A stretch of DNA of 64,000 nt from Arthrobacter sp. HY1533 (GTDB lineage Bacteria > Actinomycetota > Actinomycetes > Actinomycetales > Micrococcaceae): assembly GCF_027568515.1 (NCBI RefSeq), contig NZ_JANKZF010000004.1, forward strand, positions 1-64,000. The letters run 5' to 3'. The notes under the pieces are model-generated. The model was not told where the DNA came from, ran no database searches, and saw only the letters and a list, made by a program, of their open reading frames with translations. Both the position numbers and the translations under genes were made by a program. Within the stretch, counting starts at the first letter, position 1, and each line of letters begins with the position of its first letter. Positions 1 to 10,899 of this stretch are shown here, piece after piece.

Positions 1-13
1 TTGACCCGGGCGT

Positions 14-37
14 GGGGGGGGCTGTTGGTCCCCCCCC
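14..37. repeat. G8/C8 hairpin and poly-C tract
   Basis: Eight G (14-21) and eight C (30-37) can form a perfect hairpin with an 8-nt loop. A run of twelve C follows at 43-54. This lies downstream of the leftward operon that ends at 112 and could act in termination, but there is no T-run. Homopolymers this long are also typical sites of sequencing error. Confidence 0.45.
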
Positions 38-54
38 TCCCAACCCCCCCCCCC

Positions 55-114
55 ACCACCGGAGGACAAGCTCGACCACCGGAGAACAAGCCCAATCACC
101 GGCGGGCAGGGTCA
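55..114. repeat. Interspersed repeat family B, three degenerate 20-bp units
   Basis: Three head-to-tail units of 20 bp begin at 55, 75 and 95. The first contains GACAAGCTCGACCACC across its junction with the second, and later units diverge. The same core recurs in inverted form at 2690-2740 and as four 18-bp units inside hemD (47073-47148). The last unit runs into the stop codon of the SDR gene at 112-114. Confidence 0.6.
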
Positions 115-1011
115 GCGGTCCACGTACAGATCGATCATGAGCTTTGCCGACGGGTCCACGGCGTACCCGGAAAAGTCGCTGACTCCGCGTTCGCGCAGCA
201 GTTCCTCATCGATGATGGCCTGGCCCGTGAGTTCCCGGCTGTCAGTGGTGAGGATGGCGTGCGCAGCGTCGGCCATGATCGAGGCGTGCCGGGACCTGCG
301 GATCATCTCCGCCCCGCCCAGGATGTTGGCCACCGCGGCCGTGGCGATGGTGGTGCGCGGCCACAGGGCGTTGGACGCCACGCCCTGCGCGGCAAACTCG
401 GCGGCGAAGCCCAGTGCCGTCAACGTCATCCCGTACTTGGCCAGCGTGTAGGCAGGGTTGGCACCGAGCCACTTGGGACTGAAGTTCATCGGCGGGCTCA
501 GCGTGAGGATGTGCGGGTTCGCAGCCTCGAGCAGGAACGGCAGGGCGGCCTTGCTGAGCATGAACGTGCCCCGGACGTTGACGTCCTGCATGAGGTCGTA
601 GCGCTTGGGCGTGACCTTCAGCGTGCCGTCCAGGGAGATCACGCTGGCGTTGTTGACCACGATGTCGATCCCGCCGAAGGTGTCCACGGCCTGCGCCACG
701 GCCGAGGCTATCGTTTCGTCGTCCCGGACATCGCCCACCACGGCCAGCACCTTCCCACCGGCGGCCTCAATGGCGGCAGCCGCCGTGTGGATGGTGCCTT
801 CCAGCCGGGGGTCGGGGGCGTCGGTCTTGGCAATCAGCACCACGTTGGCACCGTCCCTGGCCGCCCGCTCGGCAATGGCCAGGCCAATTCCGCGCGAACC
901 GCCCGACATCAGCATGGTTTTGCCCGCAAGGCTCCCCCGCGACAGGGGACCGGGGGCACCCGGGCCGCCCTCCGGCGTCGTGCTTCCAACATTCTCAGAT
1001 GTTCCGGTCAT
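112..1011 (-). CDS. SDR family NAD(P)-dependent oxidoreductase
   Basis: A 299-aa classical short-chain dehydrogenase/reductase, a cytosolic NAD(P)-dependent alcohol or hydroxyacyl oxidoreductase. The cofactor motif GGSRGIG is at residues 37-43, NNAS at 120-123, a candidate catalytic Ser at 172 and the Tyr-x-x-x-Lys pair at Y188/K192. The first 27 residues are Gly/Pro-rich and unlike an SDR fold, so translation might begin further in. The start overlaps the end of the acyl-CoA synthetase gene by 17 bp, so it is the last gene of the leftward acyl-CoA operon. By position it would match AtuB or AtuG of the Pseudomonas terpene cluster. The substrate cannot be told from sequence. Confidence 0.85.
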   Translation of the reverse strand: MTGTSENVGSTTPEGGPGAPGPLSRGSLAGKTMLMSGGSRGIGLAIAERAARDGANVVLIAKTDAPDPRLEGTIHTAAAAIEAAGGKVLAVVGDVRDDETIASAVAQAVDTFGGIDIVVNNASVISLDGTLKVTPKRYDLMQDVNVRGTFMLSKAALPFLLEAANPHILTLSPPMNFSPKWLGANPAYTLAKYGMTLTALGFAAEFAAQGVASNALWPRTTIATAAVANILGGAEMIRRSRHASIMADAAHAILTTDSRELTGQAIIDEELLRERGVSDFSGYAVDPSAKLMIDLYVDR

Positions 1012-2590
1012 GGCCCCTCCAATACGGTTCGCGCAGCTCGCGCTTCAAGATTTTCCCTGTCGCATTGCGCGGCAGTTCCTGTACAAAGTCCACCGAGGTG
1101 GGGCACTGGTAGTGGGCCAGGCGGTCCCGGCAGAAGTCGATGATCTCCGCTTCCCCCACCGTACTGCCCGCGGCCCGGACCACCACGGCCTTGACGGTCT
1201 CAACCCATTTGGGGTCGGGGACGCCGATGACTATTCCCTCGTCCACGCCGGGGTGGGCCATGAGCACGTTTTCCACCTCGGGGCTGTAGATGTTTTCGCC
1301 CCCGGAGATGATCATGTCCTTGAGCCGGTCCACCATGAAGATGTAGCCGTCCGCGTCCATGCGCCCGATGTCGCCGGAGCACAGGAAGCCGTCCGTCGTG
1401 AACGCGGCCTCCGTGGCATCGGCCTTGTTCAGGTAGCCCTTCATGTTCTGTCCGCCGCGGATTTGCAGCTCCCCGATGGTTCCCGGCGGCAGGACCTCGT
1501 GTGTGACGGGATCGGCGATCCGGATTTCCAGCCCCGGCAGCGCCCGCCCCACCGACTGCAGCACCTCCGGGCGCGGCGGGTTGCGGTGGTCTGAGTCCTG
1601 GAGCATGGTGCCGATCCCGGACATTTCCGTCATGCCGAACACATGCGCCAGCTCGGTGTCCGGCCAGGCGGCGAGCGTCTTCTCCAGCAGGGGAAGCGGC
1701 ATGGGCGATGAGCCGTAGGCAATCTTTTTCAGCGGGGCGAACGCGGCCGCCACCTGCCCGCCCGCGCCCAGCACGGCGTGGATGACAGCCGGGACCAGGA
1801 ACGCGAAGCGGGCGCCCTGCCCGATCGCCTTGATCATTGACGGGCCCGAGGGGTCTCGCAGGTAGATGCTGCTTGCACCGGCGTAGATCCCGGCCTGAAA
1901 GTAGCACGATCCGCCCACGTGGAACATGGGCATGCCCACCAGGTTCACGTCCCCCGGCACCATCTGGAATCCGGCGTTGGCCACCTCGCTGTGCACATTG
2001 ACGCTGCGGTGCGTGAGCTCCACACCCTTGGGCTTTCCCGTGGTTCCGGAGGTGTACATGACAAGCACCGTGTCATCCGGTTGCACGTCTTCATGGACGA
2101 CGCCGTTGCCTCCCTCCGCTGTTTCGCCGGCCGGCGCTTGGCCTGTGGCCAGGAACGGTTCGTATTCGTCGTTGTCGCCGCCGATGGCCACGGTGCGCGG
2201 CATCTCGACTTCCGCGCCCGCGGCGTCGATGACTGCCTTGAGGTCAGCGCCGTGGAACACCAGCTTGGGGGCCGAGTCCGCCAGGATGTAGGCGAGCTGG
2301 CCAGGTGCCAGCCGGAAGTTGCCCACCACGGTTCCGGCACCCAGGGCCGCCGCGGCAAACGTAAGTTCCACGATCGCCAGGTGGTTCAGGTCGAAGGTCA
2401 GGATGCGGTCCCCGCGCCTGATGCCGGCGCGGTGCAGGGCGTCCGTAAGCTGCTGGATGCGCCCCTGCCACTGGGCCCAGGTGTAGCTCGAATCGCCAAA
2501 GACCACCGCGTTTTCATCGGGTCGGTGCCGCGCCCAGTGGTTCAATCTGTCCTGCAGGAAGACCGGCGGGGCAAGGGTGTCCAGCGTCAT
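995..2590 (-). CDS. Acyl-CoA synthetase (AMP-forming)
   Basis: A 531-aa ANL-superfamily ligase that activates a carboxylic acid to its CoA thioester through an acyl-adenylate. The ATP/AMP motif TSGTTGKPKG is at residues 180-189, FGMTE at 318-322, the GD/MVDRLKD hinge region follows, and NATGKILKREL near the C-terminus carries the catalytic Lys. I chose the ATG at 2590 because GAAAGG precedes it. An in-frame upstream start at 2731 would add 47 basic residues read from the repeat region at 2690-2740 and is unlikely. It belongs to the leftward operon, where it would activate the free acid (AtuH role). Chain length is not deducible. Confidence 0.9.
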   Translation of the reverse strand: MTLDTLAPPVFLQDRLNHWARHRPDENAVVFGDSSYTWAQWQGRIQQLTDALHRAGIRRGDRILTFDLNHLAIVELTFAAAALGAGTVVGNFRLAPGQLAYILADSAPKLVFHGADLKAVIDAAGAEVEMPRTVAIGGDNDEYEPFLATGQAPAGETAEGGNGVVHEDVQPDDTVLVMYTSGTTGKPKGVELTHRSVNVHSEVANAGFQMVPGDVNLVGMPMFHVGGSCYFQAGIYAGASSIYLRDPSGPSMIKAIGQGARFAFLVPAVIHAVLGAGGQVAAAFAPLKKIAYGSSPMPLPLLEKTLAAWPDTELAHVFGMTEMSGIGTMLQDSDHRNPPRPEVLQSVGRALPGLEIRIADPVTHEVLPPGTIGELQIRGGQNMKGYLNKADATEAAFTTDGFLCSGDIGRMDADGYIFMVDRLKDMIISGGENIYSPEVENVLMAHPGVDEGIVIGVPDPKWVETVKAVVVRAAGSTVGEAEIIDFCRDRLAHYQCPTSVDFVQELPRNATGKILKRELREPYWRGHDRNI

Positions 2591-2689
2591 GAAAGGCCTT
2601 TCAGTGGGCCGGCGTCGCTGCCGGCGTGAACGAAGGTGAGAGAGCGTTGGGGAAATGGGCCCCAAATGTGAGGGAGGGTTTGGCCGGTG

Positions 2690-2740
2690 ATTGAGCTTGT
2701 CGAAATCCTTGTGCCTCGACAGTCTCGACAAGCTCGACCA
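2690..2740. repeat. Interspersed repeat family B, palindromic copy
   Basis: Inverted arms GAGCTTGTCGA (2693-2703) and TCGACAAGCTC (2725-2735) are separated by 21 nt, in the 162-bp gap between the enoyl-CoA hydratase and acyl-CoA synthetase genes. The transcript could fold here, which may affect mRNA processing or attenuation within the operon. The same core recurs at 55-114 and inside hemD. Confidence 0.7.
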
Positions 2741-2752
2741 GCGGGGCCGCGG

Positions 2753-3526
2753 TTAGTCGGGGAGGTGCCAGGACGGTTTCCTGCGTTCCAGGAATGCGGC
2801 CATGCCCTCCCTTGCTTCCGGGGTGGTGAAGAGGCGGGAGGAAAGTTCCATCATTTGCTCCGCACCCGCATCGAGGGCCGCGAGCATGGTGGCGGCGGCC
2901 ATTTTCTTGCTTACGGCCAGGCCCTGCGGGGAGCCCTGCCGGATGCCGGCCAGGATGGGTTCCAGAGCGGCGTCAACATCATCGGCGGCTACCGTGATGA
3001 GCCCGCAGGCCTCCGCAGCCGCGGCGTCGAAGGAATCACCCGTCAGGTAGTAGCGCGAGACGGCCCGGCTGTTCATGCGCGGCATGGTGGTCAGGGAGAT
3101 GATGGCCGGGCCCAGCCCGATCCGCACCTCGGAAAAGGCGAAGGTCGCCGCCGTATTGGCCGCCACAATGTCGCAGGCACCCAGGATGCCCAGCCCGCCC
3201 GCCCGGGCCACGCCGTCGATCCTTGCCAGGACGGGAACGGGCACCGTGAGGATGGTGCGCAGGATCGTCACGAGGTCATGGGCACCGGCCTCGACGCCGT
3301 GCGCGCCGGCCTCCTTCAAGTCCGCACCTGCACAGAAGACGTTGCCGGTGTGGGTCAGCACAATTCCGCGCACAGCGCCGGAAGCGGCCGCACCGGCCGC
3401 CTGTTCCAGCCCCGCCACAAGCTCGCCCACCAGTTGGCGGGACAGGGCGTTACGGTTGCCGGGCGAATCGAGCGTCAGCGTGGCAATGCCGTCGGCAACC
3501 GCGTAGTGGACAAGTTCAGCAGCCAT
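2753..3526 (-). CDS. Enoyl-CoA hydratase/isomerase family protein
   Basis: A 257-aa crotonase-fold protein, which in this setting would hydrate an enoyl-CoA intermediate. The N-terminal strand pattern (DGIATLTLDSPGNRNALS), the first oxyanion-hole region (FCAGADLKEAG) and the second (RAGGLGILGACDIV) are all visible, and the length is normal. It starts 3 bp after the acyl-CoA dehydrogenase stop, so the two are translationally coupled. Downstream lies the family B palindrome. By analogy with AtuE or LiuC it would act on a glutaconyl-CoA-type product of the carboxylase. Specificity is inferred only from context. Confidence 0.88.
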   Translation of the reverse strand: MAAELVHYAVADGIATLTLDSPGNRNALSRQLVGELVAGLEQAAGAAASGAVRGIVLTHTGNVFCAGADLKEAGAHGVEAGAHDLVTILRTILTVPVPVLARIDGVARAGGLGILGACDIVAANTAATFAFSEVRIGLGPAIISLTTMPRMNSRAVSRYYLTGDSFDAAAAEACGLITVAADDVDAALEPILAGIRQGSPQGLAVSKKMAAATMLAALDAGAEQMMELSSRLFTTPEAREGMAAFLERRKPSWHLPD

Positions 3527-3529
3527 GTA

Positions 3530-4687
3530 TCAGTAGCTCTTGGGCAGGCCGAGCGAGTGCTGGGCCACGAAGTTCAGCACCATTTCGCGGCTCACGGGCG
3601 CCACCCGGCCAATGCGGGCCAGGCCCAGCATCTGCGCCAGGCCATATTCGCGGCTCAGCCCGTTGCCGCCCATGGACTGGATGGCCACGTCCAGGGCGTT
3701 GATGCTGGCCTCGGCGCCGGAGTACTTGGCCATGTTGGCGGCTTCCCCCGCGGCCAAGTCCTCGCCGGCGTCGTACAGGGCTGCGGCCCGGAGCATCATG
3801 AGCCGGCTCAGCTCCACCTCGATGTGGGCCTTGGCCAGAGGATGCGCAATGCCCTGGTGGGCGCCGATGGGCTGGCCCCAGACCTCGCGTTCCTTCACAT
3901 ACTCCACGGCCTTGTTGATGGCGTAGCGGCCGGTGCCCACGGCAATGGCCGAGGCCATGATGCGTTCCGGGTTAAGCCCGGCAAACAGGGCCTCCAGGGG
4001 AGCATCGGCGCCGCCCACCAGGGCACTGGCGGGAAGGCGGACATCGTCCAGGAACAGCAGGTACTGCTTCTCCGACTCGATGATGTCCATCTCCACCTCC
4101 CGGTATTCAAAGCCGGGGGTTTCGCGGGGCAGCACGAACATGGCCGGGCGCAGGCGTCCGCTGCGTTCGTCCACTGTGCGTGCCACGATCAGCACGTAGT
4201 CGGCGTTGTTGACGCCCGTGACGAAGACCTTGCGGCCGTTGAGCACCCAGCCATCCCCGTCGCGGCGGGCCACGGTGGAGATGTTGTGCGAGTTGGAGCC
4301 GGCGTCGGGCTCGGTGATGCCGAAGGCCATGACGATGGAGCCGTCGGCAAAGCCGGGCAGCCACTCCTGTTTCTGTTCCGCCGTGCCGTATTTGGCAATG
4401 ATGGTGCCGCAGATGGCCGGGGACACCACCATCATGATCATGGAGGCGCCCAGGGCGGAGGATTCCTCCAGCACGGCGGCGAGTTCGTAGATGCCCTGCC
4501 CGGCGCCGCCGTATTCCTCCGGCACGGAGACGCCCAGGAAGCCGGCCTCGCCGAGCTCCGTCCACAGCTCGCTCATGCTCTCGCCGGCCCGGGCGTGCTT
4601 GGTGGCGTATTCGTGGCCGTAGCGGCCCACAATGTCACGCACCGCGGACCGCAGGGCCTGCTGCTCTTCAGTTTCAACAATGTTCAT
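3530..4687 (-). CDS. Acyl-CoA dehydrogenase
   Basis: A 385-aa FAD-dependent acyl-CoA dehydrogenase introducing an alpha,beta double bond, with electrons passing to ETF. The family signature near FGITEPDAGSNS and the C-terminal helices with QSMGGNGLSREYGLAQM are present, and the length is typical. I chose the ATG at 4687 because GAGGAGA stands five bases before it. The longer reading to 4828 adds Trp-rich sequence that is the opposite strand of the carboxylase C-terminus. It sits between carboxylase and hydratase genes in the operon, matching AtuD (citronellyl-CoA dehydrogenase) or LiuA (isovaleryl-CoA dehydrogenase) in position. Which of the two cannot be decided here. Confidence 0.9.
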   Translation of the reverse strand: MNIVETEEQQALRSAVRDIVGRYGHEYATKHARAGESMSELWTELGEAGFLGVSVPEEYGGAGQGIYELAAVLEESSALGASMIMMVVSPAICGTIIAKYGTAEQKQEWLPGFADGSIVMAFGITEPDAGSNSHNISTVARRDGDGWVLNGRKVFVTGVNNADYVLIVARTVDERSGRLRPAMFVLPRETPGFEYREVEMDIIESEKQYLLFLDDVRLPASALVGGADAPLEALFAGLNPERIMASAIAVGTGRYAINKAVEYVKEREVWGQPIGAHQGIAHPLAKAHIEVELSRLMMLRAAALYDAGEDLAAGEAANMAKYSGAEASINALDVAIQSMGGNGLSREYGLAQMLGLARIGRVAPVSREMVLNFVAQHSLGLPKSY

Positions 4688-4727
4688 CCAGTTCTCCTCA
4701 TTGAGTTGCCCAGTCATTGAATTCGTC

Positions 4728-6713
<1,986 letters not shown>

Positions 6714-6720
6714 GGGTGGC

Positions 6721-8316
6721 TCACATCCGGAAGACGCCGAAGCCCTCGGCGCCCTTGATCGGGGTGGTGGCGATGGCGGAAAGGGCCATTCCCAGCACGG
6801 TGCGGGTGTCGCGGGGGTCGATGATGCCGTCGTCGTACAGCTTGCCGGAGAGAAAGGTGGGCAGGGATTCGGCCTCGATTTGGGCCTCGACGGCGGCGCG
6901 CATCAGGGCGTCGGCGTCTTCGTCGAAGTCGCGGCCCGTGGAAGCCGCGGCGGCCCGGCCAACGATCGACATGACGCCGGCCAGCTGCGCGGCCCCCATG
7001 ACGGAGGAGCGCGCGCTGGGCCAGGAGAACAGGAAGCGGGGGTCGAAGGCGCGTCCGCACATGCCGTAGTGGCCCGCCCCGAAGGAGGCGCCCATGAGGA
7101 TGGACAGGTGCGGGACGGTTGAGTTGGAGACGGCGTTGATCATCATGGAGCCGTGCTTGATGATGCCGGCCTGCTCGTATTCCTTGCCCACCATGTAGCC
7201 GGTGGTGTTGTGCAGGAACAGCAGCGGGGTGTTGGCCTGGTTGGCGAGCTGGATGAACTGCGCAGCCTTTTGCGCCTCCTGCGAGAACAGCACGCCGCGG
7301 GCGTTGGCCAGGATGCCCACGGGGTGGCCGTGGATGCGGGCCCAGCCGGTCACCAGGGAGCTGCCGTAGAGGGCCTTGAATTCGTCGAAGTCGCTGCCGT
7401 CCACCACACGGGCAATGACCTCGCGGGGGTCGAAAGGGACCTTCAAATCGCCGGGCACGATGCCGAGGAGCTCCTCCTCATCCATCAGCGGGTCCACGGC
7501 GGGCGCCGGGGCCGCACCTTTTTTAACCCAGTTGAGCCGGGCCACAATCCGTCGCCCGATCCGCAGCGCGTCCATCTCATCCAGGGCGTAGTAGTCGGCC
7601 AGGCCGGAGACGCGGGCGTGCATGTCGGCGCCGCCCAGGGACTCGTCGTCGGACTCCTCACCCGTGGCCATCTTGACCAGCGGTGGCCCGGCCAAAAATA
7701 CCTTGGAGCGTTCCTTGATCATGACAATGTGGTCGCTCATGCCGGGGACGTACGCACCTCCCGCCGTGGAGTTGCCAAACACGAGCGCGATGGTGGGGAT
7801 GCCGGCGGCGGAGAGCCGGGTGAGGTCGCGGAACAGCTTGCCGCCGGGGATGAAGATTTCGCTCTGCGTGGGGAGGTCGGCGCCGCCGGATTCCACGAGC
7901 GAGATGACGGGCAGCCGGTTCTCCCGGGCGATGTCCAGGGCGCGGAAGATCTTCCTTGTGGTGTACGGATTGGAGGTGCCGCCCTTGACCGTGGCCTCGT
8001 GTGCAATGATCATGCACTCCACGCCCTCCACCACGCCAATGCCACTTACTGCGCTGCCGCCCACATGGAACCTGGTGCCCCAGGCGGCCAGTGCGGACAG
8101 CTCCAGGAACGGGGAGTCGCGGTCCACGAGCATTTCCACCCGTTCCCGGGCCAGCAGCTTGCCGCGCTTGCGGTGCCTGGCCACGGCATTCTCGCCGCCG
8201 GCCGCCAGGACCTTGGCGTATTCGCCGTCGAGCTCTGCCAGCTTTTCCTCCATGGCTTTTCTGTTGGCCAGGAACTCCGCGCTGTGCGGGTCTATTGTGG
8301 TGCGCAACGCTGTCAC
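6721..8316 (-). CDS. Acyl-CoA carboxylase beta subunit (carboxyltransferase)
   Basis: A 531-aa carboxyltransferase of the methylcrotonyl/geranyl-CoA type with N- and C-terminal crotonase-like halves. GGSAVSGIGVVEG, the oxyanion segment FGNSTAGGAYVPGMSD and GASFGAGHYGMCGRAF are recognisable. The GTG at 8316 is the likely start: GGAGGA lies seven bases upstream and the GTGA overlaps the stop codon of the AtuA-like gene. The longer ATG at 8358 would overlap that gene by 46 bp. Together with the alpha subunit it would carboxylate the gamma carbon of a branched enoyl-CoA. Geranyl-CoA versus methylcrotonyl-CoA needs structural comparison of the acyl pocket. Confidence 0.92.
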   Translation of the reverse strand: MTALRTTIDPHSAEFLANRKAMEEKLAELDGEYAKVLAAGGENAVARHRKRGKLLARERVEMLVDRDSPFLELSALAAWGTRFHVGGSAVSGIGVVEGVECMIIAHEATVKGGTSNPYTTRKIFRALDIARENRLPVISLVESGGADLPTQSEIFIPGGKLFRDLTRLSAAGIPTIALVFGNSTAGGAYVPGMSDHIVMIKERSKVFLAGPPLVKMATGEESDDESLGGADMHARVSGLADYYALDEMDALRIGRRIVARLNWVKKGAAPAPAVDPLMDEEELLGIVPGDLKVPFDPREVIARVVDGSDFDEFKALYGSSLVTGWARIHGHPVGILANARGVLFSQEAQKAAQFIQLANQANTPLLFLHNTTGYMVGKEYEQAGIIKHGSMMINAVSNSTVPHLSILMGASFGAGHYGMCGRAFDPRFLFSWPSARSSVMGAAQLAGVMSIVGRAAAASTGRDFDEDADALMRAAVEAQIEAESLPTFLSGKLYDDGIIDPRDTRTVLGMALSAIATTPIKGAEGFGVFRM

Positions 8317-10019
8317 AGAAATTCCTCCGGGATGTCGAGGTGGCGGGCACGGAGCCATTCACCCAAAGCTTTGGCCTGCGCGTCGAAGCGGGCGTTTGAG
8401 GCAACGCCCTCCCCGAGCAGGCCACGGATCACAAAATTCACGGCGTGAAGGTTCGGCAGCACATGCCGTTCCACCTCCAGCGTTTTAGTTTCGGGCAGCA
8501 GCTCCCTGAGCTTGTCCACGGTGAGGGTGTTCACGAGCCAAGGCCAGGCGTCCCCGCGCTCCACCCACACACCCACGTTGGCGTCGCCGCCCTTGTCACC
8601 GCTGCGCGCCGCCGCGACGCGCCCCAGTGGGGCACGCGCCGTCGTGCTTTGTTCTGGCAAGGGCGGGAGCGCCGGTTCCTCCACAGGGGCAAGGGCGACG
8701 GCGGCCGGCACAGTTGCGCTGTGGGGCGGGACTTCCAGCGTGGTGCCGTCGGGCAGCGTGACCAGGTGCGGAACTTCTGTGGCCGGCACCCAGCCGGGCG
8801 TGTAGACGCCGTAAGGGACGGCGTCTCCGGGCGGGGCGGTCAGGTGGAAGCCGGGATAGCTGGCCAGGCCGATCTGGACGGCGGCGTTGGAGAAGGCCCG
8901 GCCCACCAGTTTGGGGTCCTGGCCCCTGGCCACGCAGTGCAGGAAGGCGCTGGCCTCCTCTTCCGTGGCGGCGTCCTCGCGGTCGGTGCGGGCAAGCGTC
9001 CAGCTGGTGCCTTCGGGGACGTGCTTCCCAATCTGGCCTTGGATGAGGGCGGCCTTTTTCTCAATGTCCAGGCCGGTCAGGACGAAGGTGACCTCGTTGC
9101 GGAAGCCGCCCAGGGCGTTGATGGAGACCTTCAGGGTGTCCGGCGGGGCCTCGCCGCGGACGCCGGACAGGCGGACACGGTCAGGGCCTGCATCCTCCAG
9201 GGCGATGGAGTCCAGGCGCAGCACGGCGTCGGGGCCGCCGTAGCGGGCACCGGTGATTTCGTAGACCAGCTGGGCCGTGACGGTGCCTGTTGTGACGGCG
9301 CCGCCGGTTCCGGGGTGCTTGGTGATGGTGCTGGAGCCGTCTTTTTCTATCTCCGCAATGGGGAAGCCGGGGCGGTGCATGTCCTGGATCGAGTCGAAGA
9401 AGGCGTAGTTGCCGCCCGTGGCCTGTGTGCCGCATTCGATGACGTGCCCGGCCGCCATGGCCCCGGCGATTTCGTTGTAGTCCGTCTCTTTCCAGCCAAA
9501 GTGGTGTGCTGCGGCGCCCACCACCAGGGAGGCGTCAGTGACTCGGCCGGTCACCACGATGTCCGACCCGGCCTTGAGCGCCGCGGCGATACCCCAGCCG
9601 CCCAGGTAGGCGTTGGCGGAAAGGGGCTGTCCGTTGCAGGTTTTCAGGCCGAGTTCTTCGGCGCGGTCAATGAGGTCATCGCCATGGACATACGCAATTT
9701 TTGTCTCCACGTTGAGGGTCCCTGCCAGTTCCCGCAGCTTCTCGGCCAGTCCTGCCGGGTTGAGCCCGCCGGCGTTGACCACAATCTTGATGCCCTTTTC
9801 CATGGCAAGGGCAAGGCTGTCAGCCATCTCGGCCAGGAAGGTCTTGGCGTAGCCGGTTGAGGGGTCCTTGGCGCGGTCGCGGGCCAGGATGAGCATGGTG
9901 AGCTCGGCCAGGTAGTCGCCCGTGATGACATCCACGGGGCCGCCCTCCAGCATTTCCCTGAAGGCGCCGGCCCGGTCTCCGTAGAAGCCCGAGGCATTGG
10001 CCACGCGCAGAACGCTCAT
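8313..10019 (-). CDS. AtuA-like protein (DUF1446 family)
   Basis: A 568-aa acyclic terpene utilisation AtuA family protein. The N-terminal domain begins ANASGFYGDRAGAF and continues with VITGDYLAELTM and VVNAGGLNPAGLAEKL. A C-terminal domain of about 100 residues starts near AAARSGDKGGDANVGVW. The family is required for growth on citronellol or geraniol in Pseudomonas, but its chemistry is unknown. The ATG at 10019 overlaps the TIGR03084 gene stop (ATGA), and the carboxyltransferase start overlaps its own stop, so the three are tightly coupled. Its presence beside the carboxylase pair is the main reason to suspect a terpene-type rather than a leucine pathway. Confidence 0.85.
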   Translation of the reverse strand: MSVLRVANASGFYGDRAGAFREMLEGGPVDVITGDYLAELTMLILARDRAKDPSTGYAKTFLAEMADSLALAMEKGIKIVVNAGGLNPAGLAEKLRELAGTLNVETKIAYVHGDDLIDRAEELGLKTCNGQPLSANAYLGGWGIAAALKAGSDIVVTGRVTDASLVVGAAAHHFGWKETDYNEIAGAMAAGHVIECGTQATGGNYAFFDSIQDMHRPGFPIAEIEKDGSSTITKHPGTGGAVTTGTVTAQLVYEITGARYGGPDAVLRLDSIALEDAGPDRVRLSGVRGEAPPDTLKVSINALGGFRNEVTFVLTGLDIEKKAALIQGQIGKHVPEGTSWTLARTDREDAATEEEASAFLHCVARGQDPKLVGRAFSNAAVQIGLASYPGFHLTAPPGDAVPYGVYTPGWVPATEVPHLVTLPDGTTLEVPPHSATVPAAVALAPVEEPALPPLPEQSTTARAPLGRVAAARSGDKGGDANVGVWVERGDAWPWLVNTLTVDKLRELLPETKTLEVERHVLPNLHAVNFVIRGLLGEGVASNARFDAQAKALGEWLRARHLDIPEEFL

Positions 10020-10834
10020 GGGGTGGATCCTGTTGCAGCCGCCGCGAGCGGCTGCCGCCCCTCCCCGGGCGGGCCGGCAAAGGCCTGCACAATGTCCAGC
10101 CATTGGTTGGCATTGGGGCCGGCGGCCGTCACGGACAGCTCGTCGCGGTGCCGGCGGCGGGTGGCGAGCAGGCAGAAGTCCTCGGCGGGGCCGGTGACCT
10201 TCTCGACGGCGTCCTCGGGGCCCCAGCTCCAGCTCTCCCCGGCCGGACCTTCCAGTTCAATCCGGAACTCTTCCTCCGGCGGGCTCAGCCTGTTGGCCTT
10301 GAACGCGAAGTTGCGGGTGCGCACTGCCAGGTGGGCAATGTGGCGCAGCCTGTCCGTTGGCTCGCGGGTGGCGCCCAGGGCATCGGCAATGTCCTGCCCG
10401 TGCGCCCACGTTTCCATGATGCGCGCCGTGGCCATGGAAGTGGCAGCCATGGGCGGGCCGAACCAGGGCAGGCGGGCACCCTCGGCGACCCCGCGCAGGG
10501 AAGCCGCCATCCGGCGTCGTCCTTCCCTCCATGCGGCCAACAATTCGGCAGGCGGAAGCGTTGCAAGTTTCGCGGCGGCGCCGTCAATCGTGGTTTGGCC
10601 CGAACGGAGCGCCCCCAGCAGGGCGTCAAAGGCCGCGGTGTCCCCGTTGGCGGCGGCCGCGGCGTCTGCCACTGCCGCGTCGGTCCAGGCCAGGTGGCCG
10701 ATCTGGTGGGCGATGCTCCACCCCGGCGACGGCGTGACCAGGGCCCAGGCACGCTCCGGCAGCTGGGCCACGAGGGCGTCCAATACCGCGGATTCCGCCT
10801 CGACGTCGTCCAGGACCGCTGCCAAACCGACCAT
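10016..10834 (-). CDS. TIGR03084 family (DinB/maleylpyruvate isomerase-like) protein
   Basis: A 272-aa protein of the DinB-like four-helix metal-binding superfamily, matching the TIGR03084 pattern. Candidate metal ligands are the His in SIAHQIGHLAWTD (residues about 45-51) and a later His in ETWAHGQDIADALG. It is the promoter-proximal gene of the leftward acyl-CoA operon and faces the TetR gene. GGGAG stands before the ATG at 10834. A role with a thiol cofactor such as mycothiol is known for relatives, but none is shown for this subfamily. Its substrate here is unknown. Confidence 0.75.
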   Translation of the reverse strand: MVGLAAVLDDVEAESAVLDALVAQLPERAWALVTPSPGWSIAHQIGHLAWTDAAVADAAAAANGDTAAFDALLGALRSGQTTIDGAAAKLATLPPAELLAAWREGRRRMAASLRGVAEGARLPWFGPPMAATSMATARIMETWAHGQDIADALGATREPTDRLRHIAHLAVRTRNFAFKANRLSPPEEEFRIELEGPAGESWSWGPEDAVEKVTGPAEDFCLLATRRRHRDELSVTAAGPNANQWLDIVQAFAGPPGEGRQPLAAAATGSTP

Positions 10835-10871
10835 GCTGAAACTCCCTTGTTACCGCGCAGTACATTTAGGA

Positions 10872-10877
10872 ACAGTA
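10872..10877 (-). promoter_or_regulatory. Candidate -10 box for the leftward acyl-CoA operon
   Basis: TACTGT on the minus strand lies about 38 nt before the ATG at 10834, leaving room for a short leader with the GGGAG ribosome-binding site. No strong -35 is seen; TTGCTT lies 19 nt upstream. Confidence 0.35.
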
Positions 10878-10899
10878 TGTGATGCGTGTCATAAAAAAG

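Noticed and set aside
2687-4720. A 677-codon rightward open frame
   Set aside because: It is opposite the enoyl-CoA hydratase and acyl-CoA dehydrogenase genes and has shadow-like composition.
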